A stretch of DNA of 64,000 nucleotides. Source: Halomonas shengliensis (GTDB lineage Bacteria > Pseudomonadota > Gammaproteobacteria > Pseudomonadales > Halomonadaceae). A model generated the notes under the pieces. That model was not told the origin of the DNA. It searched no databases and saw nothing but the letters and a program-made list of their open reading frames with translations. Each line of letters starts with the position of its first letter. Position 1 is the first letter of the stretch. The stretch lies in the NCBI RefSeq assembly GCF_900104135.1, contig NZ_FNIV01000004.1, forward strand, positions 219,658 through 283,657, written 5' to 3'. Positions 8,802 through 16,368 of this stretch are shown piece after piece. Made by a program: the position numbers and the translations under genes.

Positions 8802-8912
8802 AGGCAACTTAACGAGACCCTGCGTTGATGACAACGCCATGAACGCTTGAGGCGACCAAAGTTGTAGGAACTTTCTGGCCGTGACTGCCGGGGATAGGAA
8901 GGCGGTGTGATA

Positions 8913-8957
8913 TGGCGCCCCCATCAGGATTCGAACCTGAGACCTTCCCCTTAGGAG
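8913..8957. repeat. Left attachment-site repeat (tRNA-Arg 3' fragment)
   Basis: 45 bases identical to 16448-16492: CCA end, acceptor 3' strand, T arm, variable region and most of the anticodon arm of tRNA-Arg(CCU) as read on the minus strand. The match stops exactly after TTAGGAG, and the 5' half of the tRNA is missing here. Confidence 0.92.
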
Positions 8958-9050
8958 CACTACGATAGGCAGTTTCAGGGTATTTCACCAAGTTTCAATT
9001 CACTGGAAAATCCGTAAAAATTCAATATTTTGTGGCTATTTCTAGTCCTA

Positions 9051-9079
9051 TGGTGTCTCGTCTAATATTATCCTATACT
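9051..9079 (+). promoter_or_regulatory. Candidate integrase promoter
   Basis: TATACT at 9074-9079 with TGGTGT 17 bases upstream (9051-9056), inside an AT-rich stretch (about 8965-9080) that contrasts with the GC-rich surroundings. The predicted start falls at the tandem 11-mers, which would let the integrase repress its own gene. The -35 match is weak. Confidence 0.35.
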
Positions 9080-9085
9080 GGTTCG

Positions 9086-9130
9086 GTGTGGGGGCGTGTG
9101 TGGGGGCGAAAATCCCCCGCCCCCACACAC
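9086..9130. promoter_or_regulatory. Tandem and inverted 11-mers, integrase arm-site candidate (left)
   Basis: GTGTGGGGGCG occurs twice with a 12-base period (9086-9096 and 9098-9108). Its reverse complement occurs at 9118-9128, giving a 13-bp inverted repeat (9096-9108 with 9118-9130, 9-base loop). The same tandem pair is found near the other end of the element at 16369-16391. Repeats at both ends but outside the crossover core fit arm-type sites of tyrosine integrases. Confidence 0.6.
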
Positions 9131-9152
9131 GGATAACAGAGGACACGACGCC

Positions 9153-10493
9153 ATGACCGCACGAAAACCCATCAGCACGGATCGTCAGGTTGCCGCCTTC
9201 GCTCCACCCGAGGGGCAGGACAAGGCCCGTTGTGCCGTCACCAACAAGGCGGCCGGGGGGCTGTCCCTGTATGTCCGTACCGACCGGCAGGCTAAGGCAT
9301 GGGTCTACCGCTTCCGGCTGGGCGGCAAGCTAATCGAGATGACCCTGGGGCGCTATCCTGCAATGAAGCTGGCCATGGCCCGGGAAGCCCACGCGAGGGC
9401 CGCCGAGCTGGTAGAGCAGGGGATCGACCCCCGGAAGCACCGCGAGGCGGAGAAGGCGCGCAACGAAGCCGCCTGGACGATGGGGGAAGCGTTCGAGAGG
9501 TGGGCCGCGTTCTATGCGGAGGCGCCAACCAAAGGCGGCCACCCGCCGACCCCGCGGACCGTTGCCCAGCATAGGAGCCGCTGGCGCCTACACTTGGCCC
9601 CCCGCCTGGCCAAGTTCTACGTTCGAGACGTGACCCGCCGGCTACTCATCGAGGTCCTGGAGCACGCCGCTAGCGCGTCAAAGGAGGAGGCGCGAAAGTG
9701 TCTCAACCTGCTGCGGCAGATGCTGGACTATTGCGAGGACCGCGAGCAGATAGACGACAATCCTGCCGCCGGCCTGACCCCAGCAAAGATCAAGGCGCGA
9801 CCCGGCAAGCCCCGAGACCGTCACCTTAGCCTGTCGGAGTTGCGTGCCCTTTGGCAGGCCATCGCAGACGCCCGCCACACCCCGGAGGGGCTGGCCGCTA
9901 CTGCTGTCCTGAGCGCCAGCACTGCCAACGCGATCCGGTTATTGATCCTGACGGGGTGCCGCCGGACCGAGGTCGCCGCGATGCGCTGGGAGGAAGTGTC
10001 GCGGGATTCCTGGACGATTCCACCTGAGCGCGCCAAGTCTCGTCGGGCGCATCGTGTATACCTGGCCCCGCTGGCGCTGGAGATTCTGCGCGAACAGCGC
10101 CAGAACACCGCAAGCCCCTTCGTGTTCCCCAGCCTGACCGACCCGAACAAGCCGATCCACCCGGACAGCCTGAGCACGGCCGTTGCACGGTTGCAGGGGA
10201 GAAGTCGGAAAGAACACGACGAGACCGCCCCGCTGTACAGCCTGCCCCCGTTCACGACGCACGACCTCCGCCGGAGTGCCGCGACTCGCTGGACCGAGGA
10301 CCTGCTGGTCGAGCCGTTGCTGGTCGAGCAGATGCTAGCGCACGCCCCGCCCAAGCTGGTCGCCACATACAACCATGCCGCCCGCTGGCCAGCGCAAAAG
10401 GATGTTTGGAAACGGTGGGCGGAGCTTGTCGCAGACCGGATCGCGTCTGACCCGGGGGAAAATGTGGTGGTGTTTCGCAAATCCGGGGCCTGA
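9153..10493 (+). CDS. int: Tyrosine-type site-specific integrase (P4 family)
   Basis: 446 residues. The N-terminal DUF4102-type arm-binding part (GGLSLYVRT..KAWVYRFR, LGRYPAMKLAMAREAH) is followed by a SAM-like core-binding domain and a catalytic domain. Catalytic residues are visible: Arg270 in TGCRRTEV, His370 and Arg373 in HDLRR, His397 in LAHAP and nucleophile Tyr406 in TYNHA. I place the start at ATG 9153, with AGAGGA about 10 bases upstream; an in-frame GTG at 9096 lies inside the repeat. It sits at the end of the element away from the intact tRNA. It should integrate and, with an excisionase, excise the element. Confidence 0.95.
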   Translation: MTARKPISTDRQVAAFAPPEGQDKARCAVTNKAAGGLSLYVRTDRQAKAWVYRFRLGGKLIEMTLGRYPAMKLAMAREAHARAAELVEQGIDPRKHREAEKARNEAAWTMGEAFERWAAFYAEAPTKGGHPPTPRTVAQHRSRWRLHLAPRLAKFYVRDVTRRLLIEVLEHAASASKEEARKCLNLLRQMLDYCEDREQIDDNPAAGLTPAKIKARPGKPRDRHLSLSELRALWQAIADARHTPEGLAATAVLSASTANAIRLLILTGCRRTEVAAMRWEEVSRDSWTIPPERAKSRRAHRVYLAPLALEILREQRQNTASPFVFPSLTDPNKPIHPDSLSTAVARLQGRSRKEHDETAPLYSLPPFTTHDLRRSAATRWTEDLLVEPLLVEQMLAHAPPKLVATYNHAARWPAQKDVWKRWAELVADRIASDPGENVVVFRKSGA

Positions 10494-10540
10494 CCCCGGC
10501 TCGGCTAACCCATTGCAGCCGCGACGATTTTTCGGGGAGA

Positions 10541-10557
10541 GTCAACCATAGGTTGAC
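10541..10557. promoter_or_regulatory. Element-specific palindrome, copy 1 (upstream of alpA)
   Basis: GTCAACC-ATA-GGTTGAC, perfect 7-bp arms with a 3-base centre. It lies 126 bases before the AlpA-like gene in an AT-richer intergenic region. The inner CAACC-N3-GGTTG recurs in other intergenic regions of the element. Confidence 0.65.
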
Positions 10558-10683
10558 GCATACTATTGATTCGCAAAGGGATTTTAGTTTTATACGGGTT
10601 GCAGCCTTCCCCCATTGCTCCCTAACCTATCCCATGCAAGCCAAACCACGCTTGCTGTCGTGTGAAACGAAAGGGGATAGACG

Positions 10684-10881
10684 ATGACTGACCACACCAA
10701 GGAACGCCCGTTCCTGACCGACCGGGAAACCGCCGACCGCTACCGCGTGAGCCCGTCAACCGTCTGGCGCTGGGTTCAGGCTGGCGCGTTCCCGAGGCCG
10801 TTGAAGCTGGGCGCGGGCTGCACCCGCTGGCGCCTGGAGGACCTGGAGGAGTTCGAGGCGTCCCGGGAGGTGCGGGCATGA
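10684..10881 (+). CDS. AlpA-like helix-turn-helix regulator/excisionase
   Basis: 65 residues with the AlpA/MerR-type winged HTH pattern: FLTDRETADRYRVSPSTVWRWVQAGAFPRPLKLGAGCTRWRLEDLEEF. In P4-like and PICI-like elements this family activates element promoters and assists excision. AAAGGGGATAG precedes ATG at 10684. Its stop overlaps the next gene by 4 bases. It is the best candidate for the protein that reads the shared CAACC-N3-GGTTG palindromes, one of which lies upstream; that link is inferred. Confidence 0.85.
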   Translation: MTDHTKERPFLTDRETADRYRVSPSTVWRWVQAGAFPRPLKLGAGCTRWRLEDLEEFEASREVRA

Positions 10882-11240
10882 TGGACGTTAAGGCGAAGAT
10901 CAGGGCGCGCAACGCCTTTATGGAGGAGCTGCTGGCGAAGCCGCGCGCCGAGTGGACTCCCGAGGACGAGGCGGACGCCGCCCTGCTGTTCGCGGACTCC
11001 CTCGCTCTCGATTTGCAGCACGCCAGCATTGTCGAGACGGGATCACCCGCCGAGGGGCGGAAGCTGGCCGATTTTGTTCAGCAGTGGGCCTGGTTCGTAT
11101 CGCTGCCGGATGACAGCCGGGACAAGGCGCACGCCTGCGAGGCCGCAGTAGCGACGGCGCTGGGGCTGCTCAACTCCCCTACGTTCCGGGTTATCTCGAG
11201 CCCCTACGCGAAAACGCCCGGCACCACCCCGAGGGGCTAA
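10878..11240 (+). CDS. Hypothetical protein downstream of the AlpA-like gene
   Basis: 120 residues, no family recognised. It is mostly helical and charged, without a signal peptide or membrane segment; the middle (WTPEDEADAALLFADSLALDLQHA) looks like a small helical domain. GGGAGG lies 7 bases before ATG 10878, and the ATGA overlap with the AlpA-like gene indicates translational coupling. The adjacent ATG at 10881 is an equal alternative start. An AAAACGC/GCGTTTT inverted repeat (11211-11252) spanning the stop may end this two-gene unit. Confidence 0.7.
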   Translation: MMDVKAKIRARNAFMEELLAKPRAEWTPEDEADAALLFADSLALDLQHASIVETGSPAEGRKLADFVQQWAWFVSLPDDSRDKAHACEAAVATALGLLNSPTFRVISSPYAKTPGTTPRG

Positions 11241-11365
11241 ACCGAGCGTTTTGGCGTGTTCTGACGGTTCAAGGCGTCGTGTCGGCAAACTCTCCGCCTT
11301 GACCTAAACCCGCGCCAGCACTGGCCACGGGATACCGAAAGCCTAACCCACGCCCGGCAGCCGTT

Positions 11366-11378
11366 CAACCAATAGTTG
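11366..11378. promoter_or_regulatory. Element-specific palindrome, degenerate copy 2
   Basis: CAACCAATAGTTG, a one-base-imperfect version of CAACC-N3-GGTTG (TCAAC and GTTGA arms at 11365-11379). It lies about 70 bases before the start of the gene at 11447 and thus in the likely promoter region of the replication operon. Confidence 0.5.
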
Positions 11379-11446
11379 ATAGCCTGTCGGGGGTGGGGGG
11401 CCCTAACCCCGGGCCGTGCTGGCGCCTCCAACCTGGAGGACCGGCA

Positions 11447-11734
11447 ATGCCTACCATTGCACCCCCTTCACCCCGGCAGCGCCGCCTGCTGGAGGCCCTG
11501 GCCCGTGGCCCCATATCCCGGGAGGATGCCGACCGGATCGCCCCGGCCAGCAATGGCCCACACCATATCGGCACCCTTCGCCGCGCCTATGGGCTGTGGC
11601 TGCCCTGCGAGCGGGTCCCCTGCGTGACCATCGACGGGGAGCCGACTACCCGCGGGGTCTACCGGCCCACGCCTGCGGATCGCCGGAGGATCGCCCGGAT
11701 TCTGTCCGCCATCGACACGGAGGGCGCCGCATGA
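11447..11734 (+). CDS. Small winged-helix-like protein upstream of the replication gene
   Basis: 95 residues. RQRRLLEALARGPISREDADRIAPASNGPHHIGTLRR looks like a winged-helix DNA-binding segment of the kind found in small phage and plasmid replication accessory proteins; the C-terminal half (CVTIDGEPTTRGVYRPTPADRRRIARIL) is basic. ATG at 11447 has GGAGG 8 bases upstream; longer in-frame forms lack a ribosome site. The ATGA overlap with the primase-helicase gene argues for a role in replication control. No specific function can be named. Confidence 0.65.
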   Translation: MPTIAPPSPRQRRLLEALARGPISREDADRIAPASNGPHHIGTLRRAYGLWLPCERVPCVTIDGEPTTRGVYRPTPADRRRIARILSAIDTEGAA

Positions 11735-13920
11735 CCGCGACCGTCGTTCCCCTCCGCCCGGCAGGCATCGACCCGGATGCCCTGGGGCTGCCCCGGGCCT
11801 TCCTCGATGCCCGTTTTTGCTCAGGTGTGGGCCAGTATCATAGCCCCGACAACAAGCGCGACCCGCGCGCGCTGGAGACCATCACGGGCGCCGCCATCGT
11901 GGCGATGATGAACCGCCCCCAGCAGGTCCCGAAGGCCCGCGCCCGCTGGGTCATCCTCTCCGACCACCTGAGCCGCCGCGCCGAGGATCAGCGCCAGCAT
12001 GGGCGCTTCTACGCCCTGTGGGCGGACCTGGACCGCGACCCGCCGACCTTGCAGGACGCCGCCGACCGCCTGGCCGCTGACCTGGCCGCCCCCGTGCTCG
12101 CCTATACCAGCGCCAGCGCCACACCCGACCGGCATAAGGCCCGGCTGGTGGTCCCCCTCGCCACCGCCTGCCCTGGCCACCGGCTCGAGGCGTGCCAGCG
12201 CATCCTGAATGACCGGCTCGAGGCGCTGGGGATCACCCCCGACCGGGCCACCGAGCGTGCAAATCAGGTTTGCTACCTGCCCAACCGTGGCGAGTTCTAT
12301 GCCGCGACCGCCGGGGAGGACCTGCTGGCGTTGGGCGGGTTCGAGTGGGCGGAGACCTTCGTCGCGGAGCTGGCCGCCCACGACCGGGCCGAAGCCGAGG
12401 CCCTGGAGGCCCTGGAGCGCCGGCAGGCGGAGGCCCGAGCCAAGATGGCGGAGCGGCAGGCCACCGGGCAGGCTAGCCCCATCGCCGCTTATAACGCCGC
12501 CTTCCCGCTGCCGCTGGTCCTCGAGGCATACGGCTACACGCGCCACGGGGATCGCTGGTTGTCGCCGCTGTCGGAGTCCGGGGCGCCTGGCGTGACGACC
12601 ACCGGGACCCGCTGGCATACCGCCCACGAAAGCGACCGGGATGCCGGGCTGCCGGAGTGGGGGGACGCCTTCGACCTTTACTCTCACTGGGCACACGACG
12701 GCGACCGGGATGCCGCCCTCCGGGCCGCGGGCGCGATGATGACCACGGACGACGGGCGCACCCTGACGGAGTTAAATCAGGACCGCTACCGGGAGGCCCG
12801 GCAGGGGGAGGCGCTGGACGCCCTCGAGGACCTGGGCGACCCGGAGGACGGGGAGCCCGGCACCCCGGGAGCCGAGGACAGGCGCCAGCGGGGAGCGTTT
12901 GGCTTCATTCATGCCGCCGAGCTGGTGGCCAACCTTCGCCCCCCGTCGTGGCTGCTGCGGGGCTATCTCGAGGCCGACTCGCTGGCGCTTGTCTACGGGG
13001 AGCCGGGCCACGGGAAGTCCTTCCTGGCTATCGACATGGCCGCCAGCATCGCCACCGGTACCCCCTGGCACGGGGCGGAGACCAAGCCGGGGGCCGTGTT
13101 CTATATCGCCGGGGAGGGCCGCAACGGGCTGTCGCGCCGCCTCAAGGCATGGGAGATGACACGCGGGGTTAGCCTGGCGGAGGGGGGCTTGTTCGTCTCG
13201 CAGCGGGCCGCGCCGCTGGATGACAAGGCGAGCGCCGCCGAGGTGCTGCGGGCGGTGGAAGACCTGGCCGCCGAGGCCGGGCAGGCCCCCGCCCTTATCG
13301 TGGTGGACACCCTGGCCCGTTGCTTCGGTGGCGATGAGAACAGCGCCACGGACATCGGCGCTTTCGTCGCCAACCTTGACGCCTTGCGCCACCGCTGGAA
13401 CGCGACCGTGCTGACGATTCACCACAGCGGCAAGGACGCCGCACGGGGCGCCCGTGGATCGACGGCGCTGCGGGGGGCCGTCGACGCCGAATACAAGGTG
13501 GTCAAGGACGCCGCCGGGGTGGTGACCCTGGAGGCCGGCAAGATGAAGGACGCCGACCAGCCCGAGCGCCGGGCCTTCCGGCTGGCGTCTGTCGAGCTGC
13601 CGCTGGTGGATGACGACGGGGAGCCGGTCGTGTGTTGCGTGCCGGAGCCGACCGAGGCCCGGGTAGGCGGGCCGAAGCGCCCGACCGGGAAGCACCCCCG
13701 CCGCGTGCTCGAGGTGCTGGAGAACCTGGCCGCCTTCCCCGAGGACGGGGAGGCCCGGGAGGACGGTTGCCGGGTTCCCGCCGAGACCGTGCGCCGCGAG
13801 TTAGACAAGCAAGGCGTCGACCGCCGCCGGGTATCGGATGCGCTCAAGCGGTTAGCCGAGCTGGGGTGGCTTCTCACCGAGGATGATGGCGAAACCATCC
13901 ACCTGCTGCACTCCCCCTGA
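11731..13920 (+). CDS. Fused primase-polymerase and RepA-type helicase replication protein
   Basis: 729 residues. The N-terminal region looks like an archaeo-eukaryotic primase/RepB-type domain, with LWADLDRD (Asp99, Asp101) and HKARLVVPL (His135). After a spacer comes a RecA-fold RepA/AAA_25 helicase: Walker A GEPGHGKS at 423-430, Walker B LIVVDTLARC with Asp526, and TIHHSGKDAARGARGSTALRGA as sensor/arginine region. The C terminus (about 660-729) is a winged helix. Such fusions start replication of satellites and small plasmids at an adjacent origin, which fits the repeats just downstream. The start overlaps the previous gene by 4 bases. Confidence 0.85.
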   Translation: MTATVVPLRPAGIDPDALGLPRAFLDARFCSGVGQYHSPDNKRDPRALETITGAAIVAMMNRPQQVPKARARWVILSDHLSRRAEDQRQHGRFYALWADLDRDPPTLQDAADRLAADLAAPVLAYTSASATPDRHKARLVVPLATACPGHRLEACQRILNDRLEALGITPDRATERANQVCYLPNRGEFYAATAGEDLLALGGFEWAETFVAELAAHDRAEAEALEALERRQAEARAKMAERQATGQASPIAAYNAAFPLPLVLEAYGYTRHGDRWLSPLSESGAPGVTTTGTRWHTAHESDRDAGLPEWGDAFDLYSHWAHDGDRDAALRAAGAMMTTDDGRTLTELNQDRYREARQGEALDALEDLGDPEDGEPGTPGAEDRRQRGAFGFIHAAELVANLRPPSWLLRGYLEADSLALVYGEPGHGKSFLAIDMAASIATGTPWHGAETKPGAVFYIAGEGRNGLSRRLKAWEMTRGVSLAEGGLFVSQRAAPLDDKASAAEVLRAVEDLAAEAGQAPALIVVDTLARCFGGDENSATDIGAFVANLDALRHRWNATVLTIHHSGKDAARGARGSTALRGAVDAEYKVVKDAAGVVTLEAGKMKDADQPERRAFRLASVELPLVDDDGEPVVCCVPEPTEARVGGPKRPTGKHPRRVLEVLENLAAFPEDGEAREDGCRVPAETVRRELDKQGVDRRRVSDALKRLAELGWLLTEDDGETIHLLHSP

Positions 13921-13997
13921 CCTGCCGGAAACCCGGTCCGACCTGCCGCCGGGTTGCCGCCCCTTATAGGGGGGGCGGCAAACCCGGCAAACGGTGC

Positions 13998-14039
13998 AAG
14001 GCGGACAAGGCGGACGAAAGGTGGACGAAAGGCGGACGA
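13998..14039 (+). repeat. Iteron-like tandem repeats
   Basis: Four tandem copies of AAGG(C/T)GGAC(A/GA) with a period of 10-11 bases, about one helical turn, directly followed by a 9-bp inverted repeat. This layout is typical of initiator binding sites. Confidence 0.6.
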
Positions 14040-14215
14040 TACCCGGACAAAATGTCCGGGTAACCAACCCGGCACCGCCTGGCTAGCCCCTCCCCGTAGC
14101 GGGTCCTTCCTGGCCGTGTCGCCGCCCGCGAGTGGCGCTGAGCGCGAGCAAAGAGAGTTCGGGATTTTTTCGGAGTTAACTCCGGGATCCCTCCGGGTTT
14201 ACAGCACTCCCCGCC

Positions 14216-14298
14216 GAATCAGGAAAAAACCCAGATTCAGGGGCCAACCGCCGGTTGACGGTTGCCGCCCTGCGAATCAGGAAAAAACCGGGATTCAG
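14216..14298. repeat. Two A-tract inverted-repeat units
   Basis: GAATCAGGAAAAAACC followed by two variable bases and GATTCAG occurs at 14216-14240 and 14274-14298, 58 bases apart, 23 of 25 bases identical. Each unit has GAATC/GATTC arms and an A6 tract, unusual in this GC-rich element. Each is followed by a CAACC-N3-GGTTG palindrome, so the whole 58-base block appears duplicated. Confidence 0.65.
14245..14257. promoter_or_regulatory. Element-specific palindrome, copy 3
   Basis: CAACC-GCC-GGTTG, perfect 5-bp arms, in the candidate origin region. Confidence 0.6.
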
Positions 14299-14311
14299 TC
14301 ACCTGGCGCAC

Positions 14312-14324
14312 CAACCGCTGGTTG
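14312..14324. promoter_or_regulatory. Element-specific palindrome, copy 4
   Basis: CAACC-GCT-GGTTG, perfect 5-bp arms, 67 bases after copy 3 and 114 bases before the start of the gene at 14438. Confidence 0.6.
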
Positions 14325-14437
14325 AAGGCGTTATTTGTGCGTGGCCCGGTTCCCCGGCTGCCGGGCGCGTGGCATACCTGACCTGACCGGGCGCCAGCAT
14401 GGCCGCCCACCGCCACCACCTGGAGGAGATCAACGCG

Positions 14438-14626
14438 ATGACCGACCACCACAGCACCATCACCCCCGACGCCGCCGAGCTGGTCCACTACCTGCGGGGC
14501 TATGTCGAGCGATACCAGCGCCAGCACGGGCGCCCACCTGCCGGGGTGGTGCTAGGCCGTGCAGAGTGGGAGGCCCTTGGCCGCCCGGAGATGGCCGCCG
14601 GGGTGCGGATCAAGCCGAGTGCATAG
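14438..14626 (+). CDS. Small hypothetical protein of the element
   Basis: 62 residues, no family recognised; helical (AAELVHYLRGYVERYQRQHGRPPAGVVLGRAEWEALGRPEM). GGAGGAG about 10 bases before ATG 14438 supports this start over ATG 14399, which has no ribosome site. It follows the palindrome-rich region and ends just before the convergent membrane-protein gene. No function can be assigned. Confidence 0.6.
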   Translation: MTDHHSTITPDAAELVHYLRGYVERYQRQHGRPPAGVVLGRAEWEALGRPEMAAGVRIKPSA

Positions 14627-14640
14627 CCCCGCTGGGGGCG

Positions 14641-14850
14641 TTACGGATCGTCGGCGGGGTCACGCTTCGGCTTCGGGGTCAGTGTCTTACCAATATCGAG
14701 GACCGCGTTCATGGCCCAGCTAAAGCCCCCCGTCATGAGGGCGGCGACGATCCAGTGGCCGTCGAGGAGGATGGGCAGGGTGGTGTAAATCCATGCGAGG
14801 AACAAGAATCCGCCACCGACGGCAACGACAAACTCGGCAAAGTGTTTCAT
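14641..14850 (-). CDS. Small two-helix membrane protein of the element
   Basis: 69 residues on the minus strand, opposite to the rest of the element. Two hydrophobic segments (about 8-29, FVVAVGGGFLFLAWIYTTLPIL, and about 33-52, WIVAALMTGGFSWAMNAVL) are followed by a charged tail KTLTPKPKRDPADDP. GGGAGGG lies 6-7 bases before ATG 14850, and a CAACC-N3-GGTTG palindrome lies 30-42 bases upstream, in promoter position. Small membrane proteins in satellites can be holin-like, exclusion or defence effectors; nothing here decides between these. Confidence 0.65.
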   Translation of the reverse strand: MKHFAEFVVAVGGGFLFLAWIYTTLPILLDGHWIVAALMTGGFSWAMNAVLDIGKTLTPKPKRDPADDP

Positions 14851-14879
14851 TAGTGGCCCTCCCCGGTTCTGTTCTCAAC

Positions 14880-14892
14880 CAACCATAGGTTG
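14880..14892. promoter_or_regulatory. Element-specific palindrome, copy 5
   Basis: CAACC-ATA-GGTTG, identical in its 13 bases to copy 1. It lies 30 bases upstream of the minus-strand membrane-protein gene and about 140 bases upstream of the divergent 55-codon gene, so it could control both. Confidence 0.65.
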
Positions 14893-15029
14893 ACCCTTCG
14901 AGATACCGCCAACCGACCGCCCACCCGGGCACAGTCCCCGAGCCCCTGGACGGATCATGCCGCCGACCCGCTGTCACCTTCCTGACGACGCGCGCTGACA
15001 AGATCAGCCCGAATCAGGGGGGATCAGCC

Positions 15030-15197
15030 ATGCCAGACCACCACCGCCGCCGAGGCAGACAGCAGCGACCCACCCGGCAGGACGAGGCCAATTATTGGCG
15101 CCTGCTGCGCGACCTGGCCGACCACGGGGACGCCCACGCCGCCGGGCTGCTGCTGATGCTGCGAGAGATACGCAACCTGAAAGAGGGCCGCACATGA
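15030..15197 (+). CDS. 55-residue hypothetical protein
   Basis: Short gene: ATG 15030, preceded by a GGGGGGA ribosome site at about 8 bases, ends in TGA overlapping the ATG of the coiled-coil gene (ATGA). The product starts MPDHHRRRGRQQRPTRQDE, very basic, then a helix (ANYWRLLRDLADHGDAHAAGLLLMLREIRNL). The coupling and good ribosome site make it likely real. No family recognised; the basic start suggests nucleic-acid contact. Confidence 0.6.
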   Translation: MPDHHRRRGRQQRPTRQDEANYWRLLRDLADHGDAHAAGLLLMLREIRNLKEGRT

Positions 15198-16210
15198 CCA
15201 TCACCAACGCCGCCGACCTGGCTGCGACTATCATCCGGCAGGCCGAACGCCGCGACGCCATTGCCACCCGCTTGGCTAACCTGGCCGAGAGCGACACCCA
15301 CGAGCGCCTGACCCACGCCGAGGCCGTGGAGCGTGACGCCGCCGAGAGGCTTTGGCGGGCCTTCGCGCCCTCCGAGCAATGGGCCAACGTCCCCGAGGTG
15401 GAGGAGGTGCGGGCCGCTGCCGAGCGCCGCACGCCCCGGGGGCTGGATAACCTCGGGACCGACCGGGATGCCCACTTCAACGGCTGCCGCGACCACCTGG
15501 AGCGCGCCACCGGCACCGTCGCCGAGCTGTCGGAGGCGTGGCAGGCGGAAGCCGAGGAGCGGGCCGCCCTCGAGGAGGAGCTGGCGGAGGTCAACGCCGC
15601 CGGCCATGGGGTGCCGACCACCCGTAAGGGGCTGGCCCGCCTGACCGACGCCATTGCCGGCCAGCGTGCCGAGCTGGCGCGGGTAAATCAGGCCCTTGCC
15701 GACCTAGAGACGGGCGAATCCGACGCCGGAGCCGCTGCCGCCGAGCTGGAGGCCGCCCAGCAGCGGGTAGACGACCTGGCCGCCGCCGAGGCCCTGGGGG
15801 AGGTCGATGAAGCCGAACAGCGGGCCGCCGCCACCGCCCTGACCAAAGCCCGGCAGCGGGCGGCAGGCCCCGGAGAATCGCGCAAGCTGGGCGAAGCAGC
15901 CCATCGGGGGCTCGAGCGGAAGGCGGAGGCGCTGGCCGCGGGTATCGACCACCTGGAGCACGCCGCCCGGGAGGTCGAGGCCGATGTCTGCCGGGATGAA
16001 TGGGCGGAAGCCGAGCGCCGGTTGGTGGAGCTGCTGGAAGGGGAGGAGCTGGCCCACACCATGGAGCGGCTCAGGGAGGCCCGGGCCGCTTATAGCCGTG
16101 CGTGCCGGGCTGCCGACCGTGACACCCCCGCGACCGTGGGCGGGGATCGCCTCGAGATCAGCGGGCCGCTGTTGACCCATCACCGGATGCGCTGGCCCCT
16201 GCGGGTCTAG
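15194..16210 (+). CDS. Long coiled-coil protein of the element, function unknown
   Basis: 338 residues, dominated by Ala/Glu/Arg heptads from about residue 10 to 310, with breaks near 80-100 and 135-150. There is no signal peptide, membrane segment, nucleotide-binding motif or nuclease motif. The last 25 residues (TVGGDRLEISGPLLTHHRMRWPLRV) look like a small beta-rich cap. ATG 15194 overlaps the stop of the 55-residue gene, so both are one unit. It is the last gene of the element, before a UUCG-capped terminator, the position where satellites usually carry cargo. Confidence 0.7.
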   Translation: MTITNAADLAATIIRQAERRDAIATRLANLAESDTHERLTHAEAVERDAAERLWRAFAPSEQWANVPEVEEVRAAAERRTPRGLDNLGTDRDAHFNGCRDHLERATGTVAELSEAWQAEAEERAALEEELAEVNAAGHGVPTTRKGLARLTDAIAGQRAELARVNQALADLETGESDAGAAAAELEAAQQRVDDLAAAEALGEVDEAEQRAAATALTKARQRAAGPGESRKLGEAAHRGLERKAEALAAGIDHLEHAAREVEADVCRDEWAEAERRLVELLEGEELAHTMERLREARAAYSRACRAADRDTPATVGGDRLEISGPLLTHHRMRWPLRV

Positions 16211-16314
16211 CGGTGCCTCCTCCCCGGGTATCGCGGGCCTTGTGCCACGGGGGAAGGGAGCAAAACGCCCGCCGCTGGTCTGCCCCGCTTGGCTCCTCCA
16301 CGGGCGCCAGCACT

Positions 16315-16340
16315 CAAGGCCCTTCGGGGCCTTGTTTCGT
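16315..16340 (+). terminator. UUCG-capped terminator at the end of the element
   Basis: CAAGGCCC (16315-16322), loop TTCG, GGGCCTTG (16327-16334), then TTTCGTT. C(UUCG)G loops are very stable. It closes the coiled-coil gene unit 100 bases past its stop. Confidence 0.75.
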
Positions 16341-16368
16341 TGGGGCCGCCCGGCCCATACCTTGCAGA

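Larger units (their letters stand above)
13921..14437. other. Repeat-rich non-coding region, candidate replication origin
   Basis: 517 bases after the replication gene with dense repeats: an imperfect hairpin at 13951-13985; four tandem AAGG(C/T)GGAC units of 10-11 bases at 13998-14039; a perfect 9-bp inverted repeat ACCCGGACA-AAA-TGTCCGGGT at 14041-14061; the palindrome CGGAGTTAACTCCG at 14171-14184; two A-tract units at 14216-14240 and 14274-14298; and two CAACC-N3-GGTTG palindromes. Iteron-like repeats beside a primase-helicase gene suggest the origin. No gene is supported here. Confidence 0.55.

Noticed and set aside
11416..11730. Upstream extension of the primase-helicase frame
   Set aside because: It overlaps the coupled 95-residue gene and reads as low-complexity sequence; ATG 11731 overlaps the previous stop as in the other element genes.
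13998..14039. CRISPR array
   Set aside because: Repeats are 10-11 bases with no spacers, and no cas genes are near; iterons fit better. No CRISPR array is visible elsewhere.
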